Source of the DNA: DASYLJ01 sp964404165
GTDB taxonomy: Bacteria > Desulfobacterota > Binatia > DP-6
DNA: 64,000 nucleotides
Direction of reading: 5' to 3'
Assembly: GCA_964404165.1 (NCBI GenBank)
Contig: CAYOIZ010000019.1
Span: 30,167-94,166 of the forward strand
The position numbers and the translations under genes were made by a program. The notes beneath the pieces are model-generated. The model saw only the letters and a list, made by a program, of their open reading frames with translations, made no database searches and was not told the DNA's origin. The first letter of the stretch is position 1, and each line of letters opens with the position of its first letter. Below are positions 25,889 to 34,185 of this stretch, piece after piece.

Positions 25889-26954
25889 GGCCGCTCGGCA
25901 CCGCGGCGCGACGTCCGGCCTCGGTGAGCTGCACCAGCACGCGCTCGGCGATCTCGTGGAACGCGCGGGCCTGCGGGCTCGACGGATCGGCGGCGACGAT
26001 CGGCAGGCCGCGGTCGCCGGCCTCGCGCACGGCGCGGGCCAGCGGCACCTCGCCCAGGAACGGCAGACCCATCTCGCGCGCCATGGCGGCGCCCCCGCCG
26101 TGCCCGAACAGTTCGGCGCGGGTGCCACAGCCCGGACAGAGGTGGAAGCTCATGTTCTCGATGAGCCCCAGCACCGGCGCGTTGCACTGCCGGAACATCT
26201 GGATGCCGCGACGGACGTCGGCCAGCGCCACGTCCTGCGGCGTGGTGACGATGACCCCGCCCGTGATCGGCACCTGCTGCGTCAGCGTCAGCTGGACGTC
26301 GCCCGTGCCGGGCGGCAGGTCCATCACCAGGACGTCGAGCTCGCCCCACTCGCAGTTGCGCAGGAACTCGGTGATGAGCTTCGTCAGCATCGGCCCGCGC
26401 CAGATGATGGGCGTGTCCTCGCCGACGAAGAGCCCCATCGAGATGACCTTGAGCCCGTGGCGCTCGATCGGGATCAAGCGGCGCCCCTCGCCGCTCTGGG
26501 CCTTCTCGGTGATGCCGAGCATCAGCGGGATGCTCGGCCCGTAGACGTCGGCGTCCATCAGCCCGACGCGGCGGCCCATGCTCGCCAGCGCCAGGGCGAG
26601 GTTGGTGGCCACCGTCGACTTTCCGACGCCCCCCTTGCCGCTGGCCACGGCGAGTACGGTCTGCACGCCCGCAACCGCCTGGGGTCCCCGACGTACGCCC
26701 TGCGGCACCGGGGCCGCCTCGCGCACGATGGTGACGGGGCCGGGCAGGTCGGTCATGCCGCCGATGGCGGCGCGGATGGCGGCCTCGAGCTGCTGCACCA
26801 CCTCCTCCTTGGCGGTGCTCGGGGCCATCGTCACGGTGACGCCGTCGGACGCCACCTCGATGTCCTTCACGACACCGAAGGACACGATATCGCGGGAGAA
26901 ACCCGGATACTGCACGGACTTGAGGCGCTCCTGGATCTCCTGCGGGGTAGGCAC
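25872..26954 (-). CDS. apbC: Mrp/ApbC-family Fe-S cluster carrier ATPase
   Basis: A 360-residue protein. An N-terminal domain of about 90 residues (DUF59/MIP18 type) is followed by a ParA/MinD-like P-loop domain with the deviant Walker A SGKGGVGKST, the DADVYGPSIP switch and DLPPGTGDVQLT. The CPGC pair near residue 268 is the cluster-binding CxxC of the family. ApbC/Mrp proteins carry [4Fe-4S] clusters to apoproteins in the cytoplasm and need ATP hydrolysis. The gene reads toward lspA, and their 3' ends overlap by 17 bp. The upstream 151-bp gap separates it from a divergent HTH gene. Confidence 0.94.
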   Translation of the reverse strand: MPTPQEIQERLKSVQYPGFSRDIVSFGVVKDIEVASDGVTVTMAPSTAKEEVVQQLEAAIRAAIGGMTDLPGPVTIVREAAPVPQGVRRGPQAVAGVQTVLAVASGKGGVGKSTVATNLALALASMGRRVGLMDADVYGPSIPLMLGITEKAQSGEGRRLIPIERHGLKVISMGLFVGEDTPIIWRGPMLTKLITEFLRNCEWGELDVLVMDLPPGTGDVQLTLTQQVPITGGVIVTTPQDVALADVRRGIQMFRQCNAPVLGLIENMSFHLCPGCGTRAELFGHGGGAAMAREMGLPFLGEVPLARAVREAGDRGLPIVAADPSSPQARAFHEIAERVLVQLTEAGRRAAVPSGLNVVS

Positions 26955-27105
26955 CCCTGGCGCTTACCAACGCCCCTCCGCCGCCGCAAGGGCCGTCACG
27001 ATGTGGACGGGTGGCGCGGGGATGACGCTGAGGCGATGCGCAAGGCCTTGTTTTTCGAGGATCCCGACGTGGCACCTGAGTTGCTTCGGGCCTTACTCGA
27101 TTCCC

Positions 27106-27354
27106 ATGCAGGTACATACCTCAACCGTGAACAACGGTCCGCCCCCCGATGCCGGTCGGCTCATCCGCGCCTGGCGACAGCGTACGGGTCTCACCCAGGA
27201 AGGCCTGGCGCAGTCGTTGAGCGTGACGTTCTCCACCGTGAGCCGATGGGAAAATGGTCACGTACTGCCGAGCAAGCTCGCCTGGCGAGCCTTGCAGCAG
27301 CTAGCCGCCGAGCGGGCCTGCCCGCTCGAGAGCGTCAGCATCGATAGCGACTGA
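27106..27354 (+). CDS. XRE-type helix-turn-helix DNA-binding protein
   Basis: A small protein of 82 residues from ATG 27106, or 75 from GTG 27127. It consists almost entirely of a lambda-repressor-like HTH: AGRLIRAWRQRTGLTQEGLA, then SVTFSTVSRWENGHVLP, with the Q/S/W contacts typical of helix 3. A short inverted repeat AGGTA-CA-TACCT (27110-27121) overlaps the first possible start and would be upstream of the second, so it could be an autoregulatory site. It ends 3 bp before the histidine kinase, so the two are probably co-transcribed. Confidence 0.8.
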   Translation: MQVHTSTVNNGPPPDAGRLIRAWRQRTGLTQEGLAQSLSVTFSTVSRWENGHVLPSKLAWRALQQLAAERACPLESVSIDSD

Positions 27355-27357
27355 TCC

Positions 27358-28575
27358 ATGATCGGGCGGAGTGATCCGGCGGCGCGAGCTGCCGGCGCCC
27401 CCTCGATCGGGGAGGAGTCCGGGTTCGAGCGACGCGCGGCCAGTCTCGCGTGCGCCGTCCTCGACGTCGACGAGCTCGAGCCCGCGCTCCGGCTCGTCTG
27501 CGACGAAGCCCTGCCACTCCTCGGCATCGAGGCGGCGTCGATCTGGTTGCTCGACGGTGACGTGCTCGCGTGCCGCATGGCGGTGCCCGAGTGCGACGAT
27601 ACGCGCATGCAGCGTGTCGACGTGACGTCGGGCACGGCGGCGGTGGCGGTGGCCGCGCGCGAGCGGCGCGCCCTGGTGGTCGCGAACGATCCGTGGTGCA
27701 CGCTCGTCGTGCCGGTGACGGGTCGCGGCGGCGAGCTGCTCGGCGTGCTGTCGTGTCTCGCCGCGACGGCACCGCCGAACCTGACGCGCTGGCGCGATCG
27801 GGGCGAGCTGGTGGCGGCGCTCAGCGCGGCGGCCATCGAGCGCGCGCTCCTCGTCGAGCGTCTGACGCGACATCGCGAGGACCTCCGCGAGGCGCATCGG
27901 CTGAAGTCCGACTTCATCGCCACCATGTCGCACGAGCTGCGCACGCCGCTGAACGTGGTGATGGGCTACGCCGATCTCCTCGCCGACGAGGCGTTCGGTA
28001 CGCTCGGCGCCGAGCAGCGCGGCGTCCTCGACCGCATCCAGGTGAGCGCCCGCGAGCTGTTCGAGCTGGTGACGGCGACGCTCGATCTGAATCGGCTCGA
28101 AGCGGGCGAGACGCCGGTGCAGCGCAGCGGCATCGATCTGGCGGCGTTGCTGGCCGAGCTCGCCGAGGACACCGAGGGGCGGCCGCGTGCGCCCGGCGTC
28201 GCCGTCGAGTGGCAGCTGGCGCCGATGCTGCCGCCCGTCGAGACCGATCGCGACAAGCTGTGGACGGTGCTGCGGAACCTCGTGCACAACGCCCTCAAGT
28301 TCACCGAGCGCGGCCAGGTGACGGTCACCGTGGACGCGCATCCGGACGCGATCGTCTTCACCGTCATCGACACCGGCATCGGCATCGCCGACGAGCACCT
28401 GCCGATCATCTTCGACATGTTCCGGCAGGTCGAAGCCGCGGACACGCGGCGGTTCGGCGGCGTGGGACTCGGCCTCTACGTCGTGCGGCGGCTCCTCGAG
28501 GAGCTGGGTGGGGACGTGGCGGTGGAGAGCCGGGTCGGCGAGGGATCGTCGTTCCGGGTTCGCCTGCCGCGATAG
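27358..28575 (+). CDS. GAF-domain histidine kinase (cytoplasmic)
   Basis: A 405-residue kinase. A GAF-like sensor occupies residues 20-160, with strands such as SIWLLDGDVLACRMAV and CTLVVPVTGRGGELLGVL. It is followed by a HisKA dimerisation domain with the phosphorylated His192 in TMSHELRTPL, then a HATPase domain with NLVHNALKFT (about 307), DTGIGIADEHLP and GGVGLGLYVVRR. There are no membrane segments. It would autophosphorylate on His and pass the phosphate to a response regulator, but no receiver protein is nearby. The preceding HTH gene is 3 bp away. A large hairpin repeat begins 3 bp after the stop codon. Confidence 0.93.
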   Translation: MIGRSDPAARAAGAPSIGEESGFERRAASLACAVLDVDELEPALRLVCDEALPLLGIEAASIWLLDGDVLACRMAVPECDDTRMQRVDVTSGTAAVAVAARERRALVVANDPWCTLVVPVTGRGGELLGVLSCLAATAPPNLTRWRDRGELVAALSAAAIERALLVERLTRHREDLREAHRLKSDFIATMSHELRTPLNVVMGYADLLADEAFGTLGAEQRGVLDRIQVSARELFELVTATLDLNRLEAGETPVQRSGIDLAALLAELAEDTEGRPRAPGVAVEWQLAPMLPPVETDRDKLWTVLRNLVHNALKFTERGQVTVTVDAHPDAIVFTVIDTGIGIADEHLPIIFDMFRQVEAADTRRFGGVGLGLYVVRRLLEELGGDVAVESRVGEGSSFRVRLPR

Positions 28576-28577
28576 TG

Positions 28578-28724
28578 CCGTGAGGGTGGCGCCGGGGCGG
28601 GTCGGTTGGACCTCCGGCTGCGCGCGGCGTTCGCACGGCACCCCCCGCCCCCTTCCCCACCGCGCGTGCTCTCGACGCGCTCGCTCGGAGGTCCAACCGA
28701 TCCGCCCCGACGCCATCCTCACGG
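28578..28724 (+). repeat. Long-hairpin dispersed repeat, copy A
   Basis: 39-bp arms (28578-28616 and 28686-28724) pair with three transition mismatches around a 69-nt core (28617-28685). The core begins GCTGCGCGCGG, contains GTTCGCACGGCACC and ends GCGTGCTCTCGACGCGCTC. It is very similar to the cores of copies B, C and D, while the arms are specific to this copy. It starts 2 nt after the kinase stop codon. No U tract follows the second arm. Confidence 0.9.
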
Positions 28725-28791
28725 GTGTCGTGGGCAGGCGTAGCCGTCGTCCTCTGCCCCTGGTGGAGGAGGCGTGTTACATCCCGTTCGT

Positions 28792-29532
28792 ATGGCGCGC
28801 CGGGGCCGAGGCGATGATGAGGGGGCGCCGGCGGTGCCGAAGGCGGGGCCGCTCAATTCGCCGTTCAAGGGGCTGCGCGGCAAGATCAAGGTGAAGCCCG
28901 CGGAGCCGCCGAAGCCGGTGGCTCCCGCGCGGCCCGCGCCGCCGCCGCCACCCGACGATCGAGCGCTGTTCAGCAGTGCCATGGCGGGCGTGCGGCCCAT
29001 GAGCCGCGGGCCGCATGCGCGTGTCGAGAGTGCGCCGCCGTCGATCGGGAAGCCCGGACCCGTCAGCGAGGAGGCGGAGGCGTTCGCGGCGCTGTCGGAT
29101 CTGGTGGCGGGGGTCGCGCACTTCGACGTCACCGACACGCGCGAGTACGTCGAGGGCATGGTCGTCGGGCTCGATCCGCGGCTGGTGCGACGGCTGCGCA
29201 AGGGCGACTTCGCCTGGCAGCGGTTCGTCGATCTGCACGGGCTCACCGCCGCCGATGCGCGCGTCGAGGTGGAGCGGTTCGTCGTCGGGGCGTTCAAGGA
29301 CGGGCTGCGCTGCGTGCTCATCGTCCACGGACGCGGGCTCAACTCGAAGGACCAGGTGCCGGTGCTGAAGGAGCGGCTCTCCAGCTGGCTCTCGCACGGC
29401 AGCATTGCGCGCCTCGTGCTGGCCTTCACTACGGCGCGTGCGTGCGACGGTGGTGCCGGCGCGCTCTACGTGCTCCTCCGACGCGATCGCGGGAACCGGC
29501 CGCTGCGCGTCACCGAAGGAGCCAAACGCTAG
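28792..29532 (+). CDS. Smr-domain protein
   Basis: A 246-residue protein from ATG 28792. An in-frame GTG at 28774 sits just after GGAGGAGG and is an alternative start. The first 110 residues are basic and Pro/Ala-rich (disordered, with VAPARPAPPPPP). The C-terminal 130 residues form an Smr domain with the diagnostic DLHGLTAADA and the LIVHGRGLNSKD loop, close to those of MutS2 and YdaL. Smr domains bind or nick nucleic acids. The family pattern xDLHGxxxxEA is complete. The gene is bracketed by two copies of the long-hairpin repeat in opposite orientation (28578-28724 and 29533-29663). Confidence 0.9.
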   Translation: MARRGRGDDEGAPAVPKAGPLNSPFKGLRGKIKVKPAEPPKPVAPARPAPPPPPDDRALFSSAMAGVRPMSRGPHARVESAPPSIGKPGPVSEEAEAFAALSDLVAGVAHFDVTDTREYVEGMVVGLDPRLVRRLRKGDFAWQRFVDLHGLTAADARVEVERFVVGAFKDGLRCVLIVHGRGLNSKDQVPVLKERLSSWLSHGSIARLVLAFTTARACDGGAGALYVLLRRDRGNRPLRVTEGAKR

Positions 29533-29663
29533 TGTTCCGGGTTGGACGCGGCGGGGGCTTCCGAAGGAGCGCGTTGCGAGTGAGCGGGCGGGGAACAGGT
29601 GGGGGGAGGTGCCGAGCCAGCTCCGCGCGGACGGGAAGTCCCCGCCGCGTCCAACTCGGGACA
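29533..29663 (-). repeat. Long-hairpin dispersed repeat, copy D (most diverged)
   Basis: 30-bp arms (29533-29562 and 29634-29663) around a 71-nt core (29563-29633) that is a diverged reverse complement of the copy A and C core: GAGCGCGTTGCGAG and GGTGCCGAGCCAGCTCCGCG on the plus strand. Three arm mismatches are all G-U wobbles in plus-strand RNA. It begins on the base after the Smr stop codon and ends 5 bp before the next gene's GTG start. Confidence 0.85.
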
Positions 29664-29668
29664 CCATC

Positions 29669-30172
29669 GTGGCGAACGCGCTGAGCGGCGCGCGGCTGCT
29701 GCTCGCCGTGGTGTTTCCGTTGCTCCTGGTGCGGGGAGGCGCGGCGCCACTCGTCGTCTGGATCGTCGCTGCCCTGAGCGACTACGCCGACGGTCCCATC
29801 GCCCGACGACGCGGTGCCGTCAGTGCACGCGGCGCGATCCTCGACGTCGTCGCCGACGTGGCGTTCGTGCTCGGCGGGCTCGTCACCGCGGCGGCGCTCG
29901 GGCTCGTCACCTGGGTCGCGCCGGTGGCGATCGTCTGCTCGGTGGCGGGATACGCGCTCGCGTCGCGCCGTCTCTCGCAGGACGGTGGTCCGCGGCTCGC
30001 CCGGAGCCGGGTGGGGCACTGGGCCGGGGTGACGAACTACGCGTGCGTCGGCGTCGTCAGCGGTGCGCTGGCGCTGCCGGGGGCGTGGTGGGGGACGCTA
30101 CTGACGGCGGCCGGCGCCCTGACCGCGGGCATCAATCTGCTGGCCGTCGCGCTCCGCATCGCCGCCCGCTAG
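29669..30172 (+). CDS. CDP-alcohol phosphatidyltransferase family protein
   Basis: A 167-residue membrane protein from GTG 29669. It contains the exact family signature D(x)2DG(x)2AR(x)8G(x)3D(x)3D as SDYADGPIARRRG, then ARGAILDVVADVAF. Enzymes of this group transfer an alcohol, such as glycerol-3-phosphate, serine or inositol phosphate, onto CDP-diacylglycerol to make phospholipids. The protein has about five membrane helices. The alcohol substrate cannot be assigned from the signature. Its start lies 5 bp after the right arm of hairpin copy D, and its last 75 bp overlap the opposite-strand membrane gene. Confidence 0.9.
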   Translation: MANALSGARLLLAVVFPLLLVRGGAAPLVVWIVAALSDYADGPIARRRGAVSARGAILDVVADVAFVLGGLVTAAALGLVTWVAPVAIVCSVAGYALASRRLSQDGGPRLARSRVGHWAGVTNYACVGVVSGALALPGAWWGTLLTAAGALTAGINLLAVALRIAAR

Positions 30173-31045
30173 CTCGCCGCTCACGCGTCGCAGGAAGAGC
30201 AGGCCGAGCCCCGCGTTCATCAGCATGAACATCAGGTGCGCGGCCAGGCTGTAGGCCAGCAGCTTCTCGCCCGGGGCGTAGTCCTGGAAGAAGAACGTCC
30301 ACGCCGCCTGGCTCGGGCCGAGGTGGGCCGCCGCGATCGGCAGCGCGGCGCAGAAGAACACCAGGGGCAGGAACGTCAGCAGCGTGGTGAACGGGATCTC
30401 GATGCCGAAGAGCGGCAGCGCCAGCCAGTGCACGACGACGGCGGCGAGCAGGTTCGGCGTCTTCAGCAGCAGCAGCGCCAGGTACTGCCACGGCTTCGCC
30501 TGACGGAACGCGGCGAAGATCGGCACCGAGCCCAGCTTGCCGCCGCGGGGCTTCGAGAAGAACCAGAGGTGCAGCGCCAGGTAGACCGCCATCACCTCGT
30601 ACACGCCCCACGGCGCGCGGGGCTCGCCGCTGATGGCCGCGCCCACGCCGGAGTAGAAGGCGAGCTGGTAGACCTCGATCAGGGCGATGAACACGACCGT
30701 GCCCGTCACCTGCCAGAACGGGATGTCGTGACGCTTGTGCAGGTAGACGGCGATCCCGCCCTGGCCGAGCTGCGTGTTCACCAGCGACAGGATGTAGGCG
30801 GTGGCGCGGACGGGGAGCACGTCGCCGTAGCGGACGGGGACGTTGAACCACGTCACCGCGCGTTGCAGCACCAGCGTGTCGATCAGGAGGTAGAAGACCG
30901 AGTACGGTGCCATCAGCAGGAGGTAGACCCCCCACCGCCCCGCGGCGAGGGTGTCGACCACCTGTGCGACCGGATACTTGCGGAACAGGAACGCGAAGAT
31001 CGCGAGCGTGACGGCCCACGGCGCGATCTTCTTGAGCGCGTTCAG
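30098..31045 (-). CDS. Flippase-like (LPG synthase TM / UPF0104-type) membrane protein, CTG start likely
   Basis: A polytopic membrane protein of 315 residues with about eight segments. It resembles UPF0104/YbhN-type flippase-like proteins, with NTQLGQGGIAVYLHKR as the conserved amphipathic region. No ATG, GTG or TTG precedes the first helix in a sensible place. The best start is CTG 31045, which overlaps the upstream stop codon (CTGA) and has GGAG 8 nt upstream. The first residues would read MNALKKIAPWAVTL. It ends in a basic tail and converges on the phosphatidyltransferase gene with a 75-bp overlap. Substrate and role unknown; a lipid-handling role fits both neighbours but is an inference. 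Confidence 0.8.
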   Translation of the reverse strand: MNALKKIAPWAVTLAIFAFLFRKYPVAQVVDTLAAGRWGVYLLLMAPYSVFYLLIDTLVLQRAVTWFNVPVRYGDVLPVRATAYILSLVNTQLGQGGIAVYLHKRHDIPFWQVTGTVVFIALIEVYQLAFYSGVGAAISGEPRAPWGVYEVMAVYLALHLWFFSKPRGGKLGSVPIFAAFRQAKPWQYLALLLLKTPNLLAAVVVHWLALPLFGIEIPFTTLLTFLPLVFFCAALPIAAAHLGPSQAAWTFFFQDYAPGEKLLAYSLAAHLMFMLMNAGLGLLFLRRVSGELAGGDAERDGQQIDARGQGAGRRQ

Positions 31046-32034
31046 GCGGAGGGCTCCATGTGCTCGAACTGGAGGATGTCGAGCTCGGCGAAGCGCTCGC
31101 GCACGAACGGCGTGAGGAGCCCGAGGCGCTTCACGTTCGGCACGATCTTCGAGAACAGCATCTTGCGGAACTCGATCATCTGCGGGGAGTGGAGCACGAT
31201 CTCGCGAACTTCTGCAACGGGCCAGCCCATGACCTCCCAGACGTCCTCGGCCAGCAGGCGGTCGCGCATGAGGCGGCAGCCCTCGAAGACGAACTCCTCG
31301 CGCTCGCGCAGCTCCGTCGGCGACAGCTGGGTGAACCAATCGCTCAGCGAGATGACGCCGAACGCGACGTGGCGCGCCTCGTCACGGATCACGTAGTGCA
31401 GCAGGTCGGTGAGGAGCGGCTCGGCGCACATCTTGTGCATGAAGCCGAAGGCCGCCATGGCGAGCCCTTCCACCATGATCTGCATGCCGAGGTACTTCAT
31501 GTCCCAGCGCGAGTCGGTGAGGATCTGGTCGAGCAGCGCCTTCAGGTTGGCGTTGATGCGGTAGGGACCTCCGAGCTTCTCGTTCAGGTAGCGCGAGAAC
31601 ACCTCGACGTGGCGCGCCTCGTCCATCACCTGGGTCGAGCCGTAGAACTTGGCCTCCATCCACGGCGTGACGTCGACGATCTGTGCGGTGGCGAGGAGCG
31701 CGCCCTGCTCGCCGTGCATGAAGTTCGACAGCGACCAGCGCAGCTGCTCGCGGCGCAGCTTCTTCACCTCGCCCGGCGTGAGCTTCTCCCAGATGTGGGT
31801 GCCGTAGATCGGGATCTGCATGTCGGGCAGCAGCTCCGCCTCGGCGTCGACGCCCGTCGTCCACGCCAGCTGGTCGGTGGCATTCCACTGGTCGCGCTTC
31901 GCCTTCTCGTAGAGGGCGTGCAGGTCGCGGCGGACCATCTCGTAGTTCCACGTGTAGGTCGTGTTGAACGTGGTGGAGAGCAGCTCGATCTGCTGCTCGT
32001 TCGGGCGGACGGGGCTCACGGCACCTTCGTACAT
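31042..32034 (-). CDS. Ferritin-like diiron protein
   Basis: A 330-residue protein starting at ATG 32034, 2 bp after the TetR gene, with AGGAG 5 nt upstream. The ligand set of a ferritin-like diiron carboxylate protein is visible: Glu in FMHGEQGALL, Glu and His in MDEARHVEVF, Glu in IMVEGLAMA, and Glu and His in IRDEARHVAFG. Such proteins include N-oxygenases, fatty-acid or aldehyde-processing oxygenases and reductase R2-like enzymes. The reaction is unknown. Its stop overlaps the CTG start of the membrane protein, so TetR, diiron protein and membrane protein are expected to be one operon. Confidence 0.88.
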   Translation of the reverse strand: MYEGAVSPVRPNEQQIELLSTTFNTTYTWNYEMVRRDLHALYEKAKRDQWNATDQLAWTTGVDAEAELLPDMQIPIYGTHIWEKLTPGEVKKLRREQLRWSLSNFMHGEQGALLATAQIVDVTPWMEAKFYGSTQVMDEARHVEVFSRYLNEKLGGPYRINANLKALLDQILTDSRWDMKYLGMQIMVEGLAMAAFGFMHKMCAEPLLTDLLHYVIRDEARHVAFGVISLSDWFTQLSPTELREREEFVFEGCRLMRDRLLAEDVWEVMGWPVAEVREIVLHSPQMIEFRKMLFSKIVPNVKRLGLLTPFVRERFAELDILQFEHMEPSA

Positions 32035-32036
32035 GG

Positions 32037-32651
32037 CTACTCCTTTGCCGGGCTGAGCCCGTGCAGCGTCAACTTCATGATGGTGTCTTCCAGCAACTCG
32101 ATCGGACTGTCGTCGTGCTCGCTCCACCAGGCGAGGAGCTGCGTGCTCATGCCGACCAGCGCCTGCGCCGCGATGACGCTCGGCAGGTCGGCGAAGACGC
32201 CGGCGGCCGCGCCCTCGCGGAGGTTCTCCTCGATGTCGGCGGCGAACTGCGCCTGGGCGCGACGGATCGTCTCGTGATGGGCGTCGCCGTGCCCGAAGAC
32301 GATCTTGAACACCGCGCGGTTCTCGACGGCGAAGCGGCAGAGCGCGCGGTTCGAGATCGCGACCCGCTCGACCGGATCGTTCACCGACAGCCGGGCGGCG
32401 TCGACGGTGTCCTTGAGTCGCGCCACCGTGTCGTCGACCAGCGCGCCGAACAGCGCCTCCTTGGTGTCGAAGTGGAGGTAGAAGGTGCCGACGCCGACGT
32501 CCGCCGCGGCGGCGATGTCGGCGATCTTGGTGGCGTAGAGGCCCTTCTCGGCCAGCACACGGGTGGCCGCGGCGATGATCTCGAGCCGGGTACGCTCCTT
32601 CTTGCGCTCGAGTCGGCTCGGCGCACCCGCCGGGAGTGAGTCTGTTTTCAT
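32037..32651 (-). CDS. TetR/AcrR-family transcriptional regulator
   Basis: A 204-residue regulator. The N-terminal HTH is classical: RLEIIAAATRVLAEKGLYAT, then KIADIAAAADVGVGTFYLHF. The C-terminal ligand-binding half ends in TIMKLTLHGLSP. It is the first gene of the operon with the diiron protein (2-bp gap) and is followed by the membrane protein. A palindrome ACTGAA-(6)-TTCAGT lies 2 bp before its start codon (32653-32670) and is the expected operator, so repression of its own operon is likely. The ligand may be an acyl-CoA or hydrophobic compound, by family analogy only. Confidence 0.93.
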   Translation of the reverse strand: MKTDSLPAGAPSRLERKKERTRLEIIAAATRVLAEKGLYATKIADIAAAADVGVGTFYLHFDTKEALFGALVDDTVARLKDTVDAARLSVNDPVERVAISNRALCRFAVENRAVFKIVFGHGDAHHETIRRAQAQFAADIEENLREGAAAGVFADLPSVIAAQALVGMSTQLLAWWSEHDDSPIELLEDTIMKLTLHGLSPAKE

Positions 32652-32652
32652 G

Positions 32653-32670
32653 ACTGAACGATGATTCAGT
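32653..32670. promoter_or_regulatory. Probable TetR operator
   Basis: ACTGAA-CGATGA-TTCAGT (6-bp arms, 6-bp spacer) lies immediately upstream of the tetR start codon at 32651. Size, symmetry and location match operators of TetR regulators of lipid-related operons, which often contain TGAA...TTCA. Confidence 0.65.
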
Positions 32671-32713
32671 TAGCGGCGAACGCGCCGCGTGTCAACGATT
32701 TTCTTCCCCGGCC

Positions 32714-33703
32714 TCAGAGCGGCAGGGGACCGACGGGCATGTCGCGGCCCCCCGAGTCCGCCGAGCGGCGGCAGGCCTCGGCGATCCGGACGGCATGGGC
32801 GCCGTCCTCGATGCTCGTGGGCGGCGTCGTGCCCTCGGAGAGCAGGCGGTCGAAGGCGTCGAGCGCTTCGCGGACCGTGGCCGCGGCCGTCGGGAGCGGC
32901 ACGGGGGCGCGTTCGAGGCCGCGGACCGTCTGCAGCCAGTGCTGCTGGTGGTCGGCGACGATCTGCCCGCCCGTGCCCGCGACGTCGATCATGCCCGAGC
33001 GCCCCGCGGTCGAGCGGCAGCCGTTCACGCCCACCAGCATCGGGCTGCCGTCGAGCTCGAGGATGGCGGTGAAGTTGTCCTCGGTGCGCGTCGTGGTGAC
33101 GCGCGCGGTGCGGCACCACACGCGGGCCACGTCGTGCCCGGTGAGGAAGCGCACCAGGTCGAAGCTGTGGACGCCGGTGTGGAGCAGAATGCCGCCGCCC
33201 GACACGGCGGGGTCGTCGAGCCAGGGCAGGGGCGACGGCTCGAAGCGCTGGTTCACGACCAGCGCATGCACCGGCGCCACGTCGGCGAGACGATCGCGGA
33301 CGGCGCGCACGACGGTGTTCCAGCGCAGCGTGTGCGCCATGAGGCACGGGATGCCGGCGGCGCGCACGCGGCGGACGACGTCGACCGCCGCGTCGCCGCT
33401 GGTGGCGAGCGGCTTCTCGATCAGCAACGCCTTCCTCGCCGACGTGACGGCGTCGACGATCGCAGGATGCAACGTCGGCGGCACGACCGCGACGACGGCG
33501 TCGACGGACGGATCCGCGACCAGCGCCTGCCAGTCGGCATGGAAGCGGCAGCCTAGCTCCCGTGCCTGTACCGCACCGCGTTCCGCGTCGTGGCGCGAGA
33601 ACGCCTCGAGGCGAAGCCCCGGCACCTCGCCGTTGCGGAGGTGGTTCATGTAGCGGACGCCGTGCTTGCCGGCGCCGATCACGCCGACGCGATGGACCGT
33701 CAC
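32714..33703 (-). CDS. Gfo/Idh/MocA-family oxidoreductase
   Basis: A 329-residue NAD(P)-dependent dehydrogenase-like protein. The Rossmann motif is VGVIGAGKHGVRYM at residues 6-19. The family Lys motif EKPLATS is present, and SGGGILLHTGVHSFDLVRF corresponds to the C-terminal substrate domain with the conserved GGG and His-Asp. Members oxidise or reduce sugars, inositol or related polyols in the cytoplasm. It lies upstream of tetR on the same strand with a 62-bp gap that contains the tetR operator, so it may share that regulation. The substrate cannot be inferred. Confidence 0.9.
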   Translation of the reverse strand: MTVHRVGVIGAGKHGVRYMNHLRNGEVPGLRLEAFSRHDAERGAVQARELGCRFHADWQALVADPSVDAVVAVVPPTLHPAIVDAVTSARKALLIEKPLATSGDAAVDVVRRVRAAGIPCLMAHTLRWNTVVRAVRDRLADVAPVHALVVNQRFEPSPLPWLDDPAVSGGGILLHTGVHSFDLVRFLTGHDVARVWCRTARVTTTRTEDNFTAILELDGSPMLVGVNGCRSTAGRSGMIDVAGTGGQIVADHQQHWLQTVRGLERAPVPLPTAAATVREALDAFDRLLSEGTTPPTSIEDGAHAVRIAEACRRSADSGGRDMPVGPLPL

Positions 33704-33831
33704 CGGGGGGGACGTAGTCCCGGACAGCGGACGCTGTCAATCGATCGGACGGGGGCGCGAACGGGGTTGCAAAGGCCAGACCCCGGCGTTAGGAGAGGCG
33801 CCCTGAGCCCTGTGCCGCAAGGGAGAACGCG

Positions 33832-34185
<354 letters not shown>

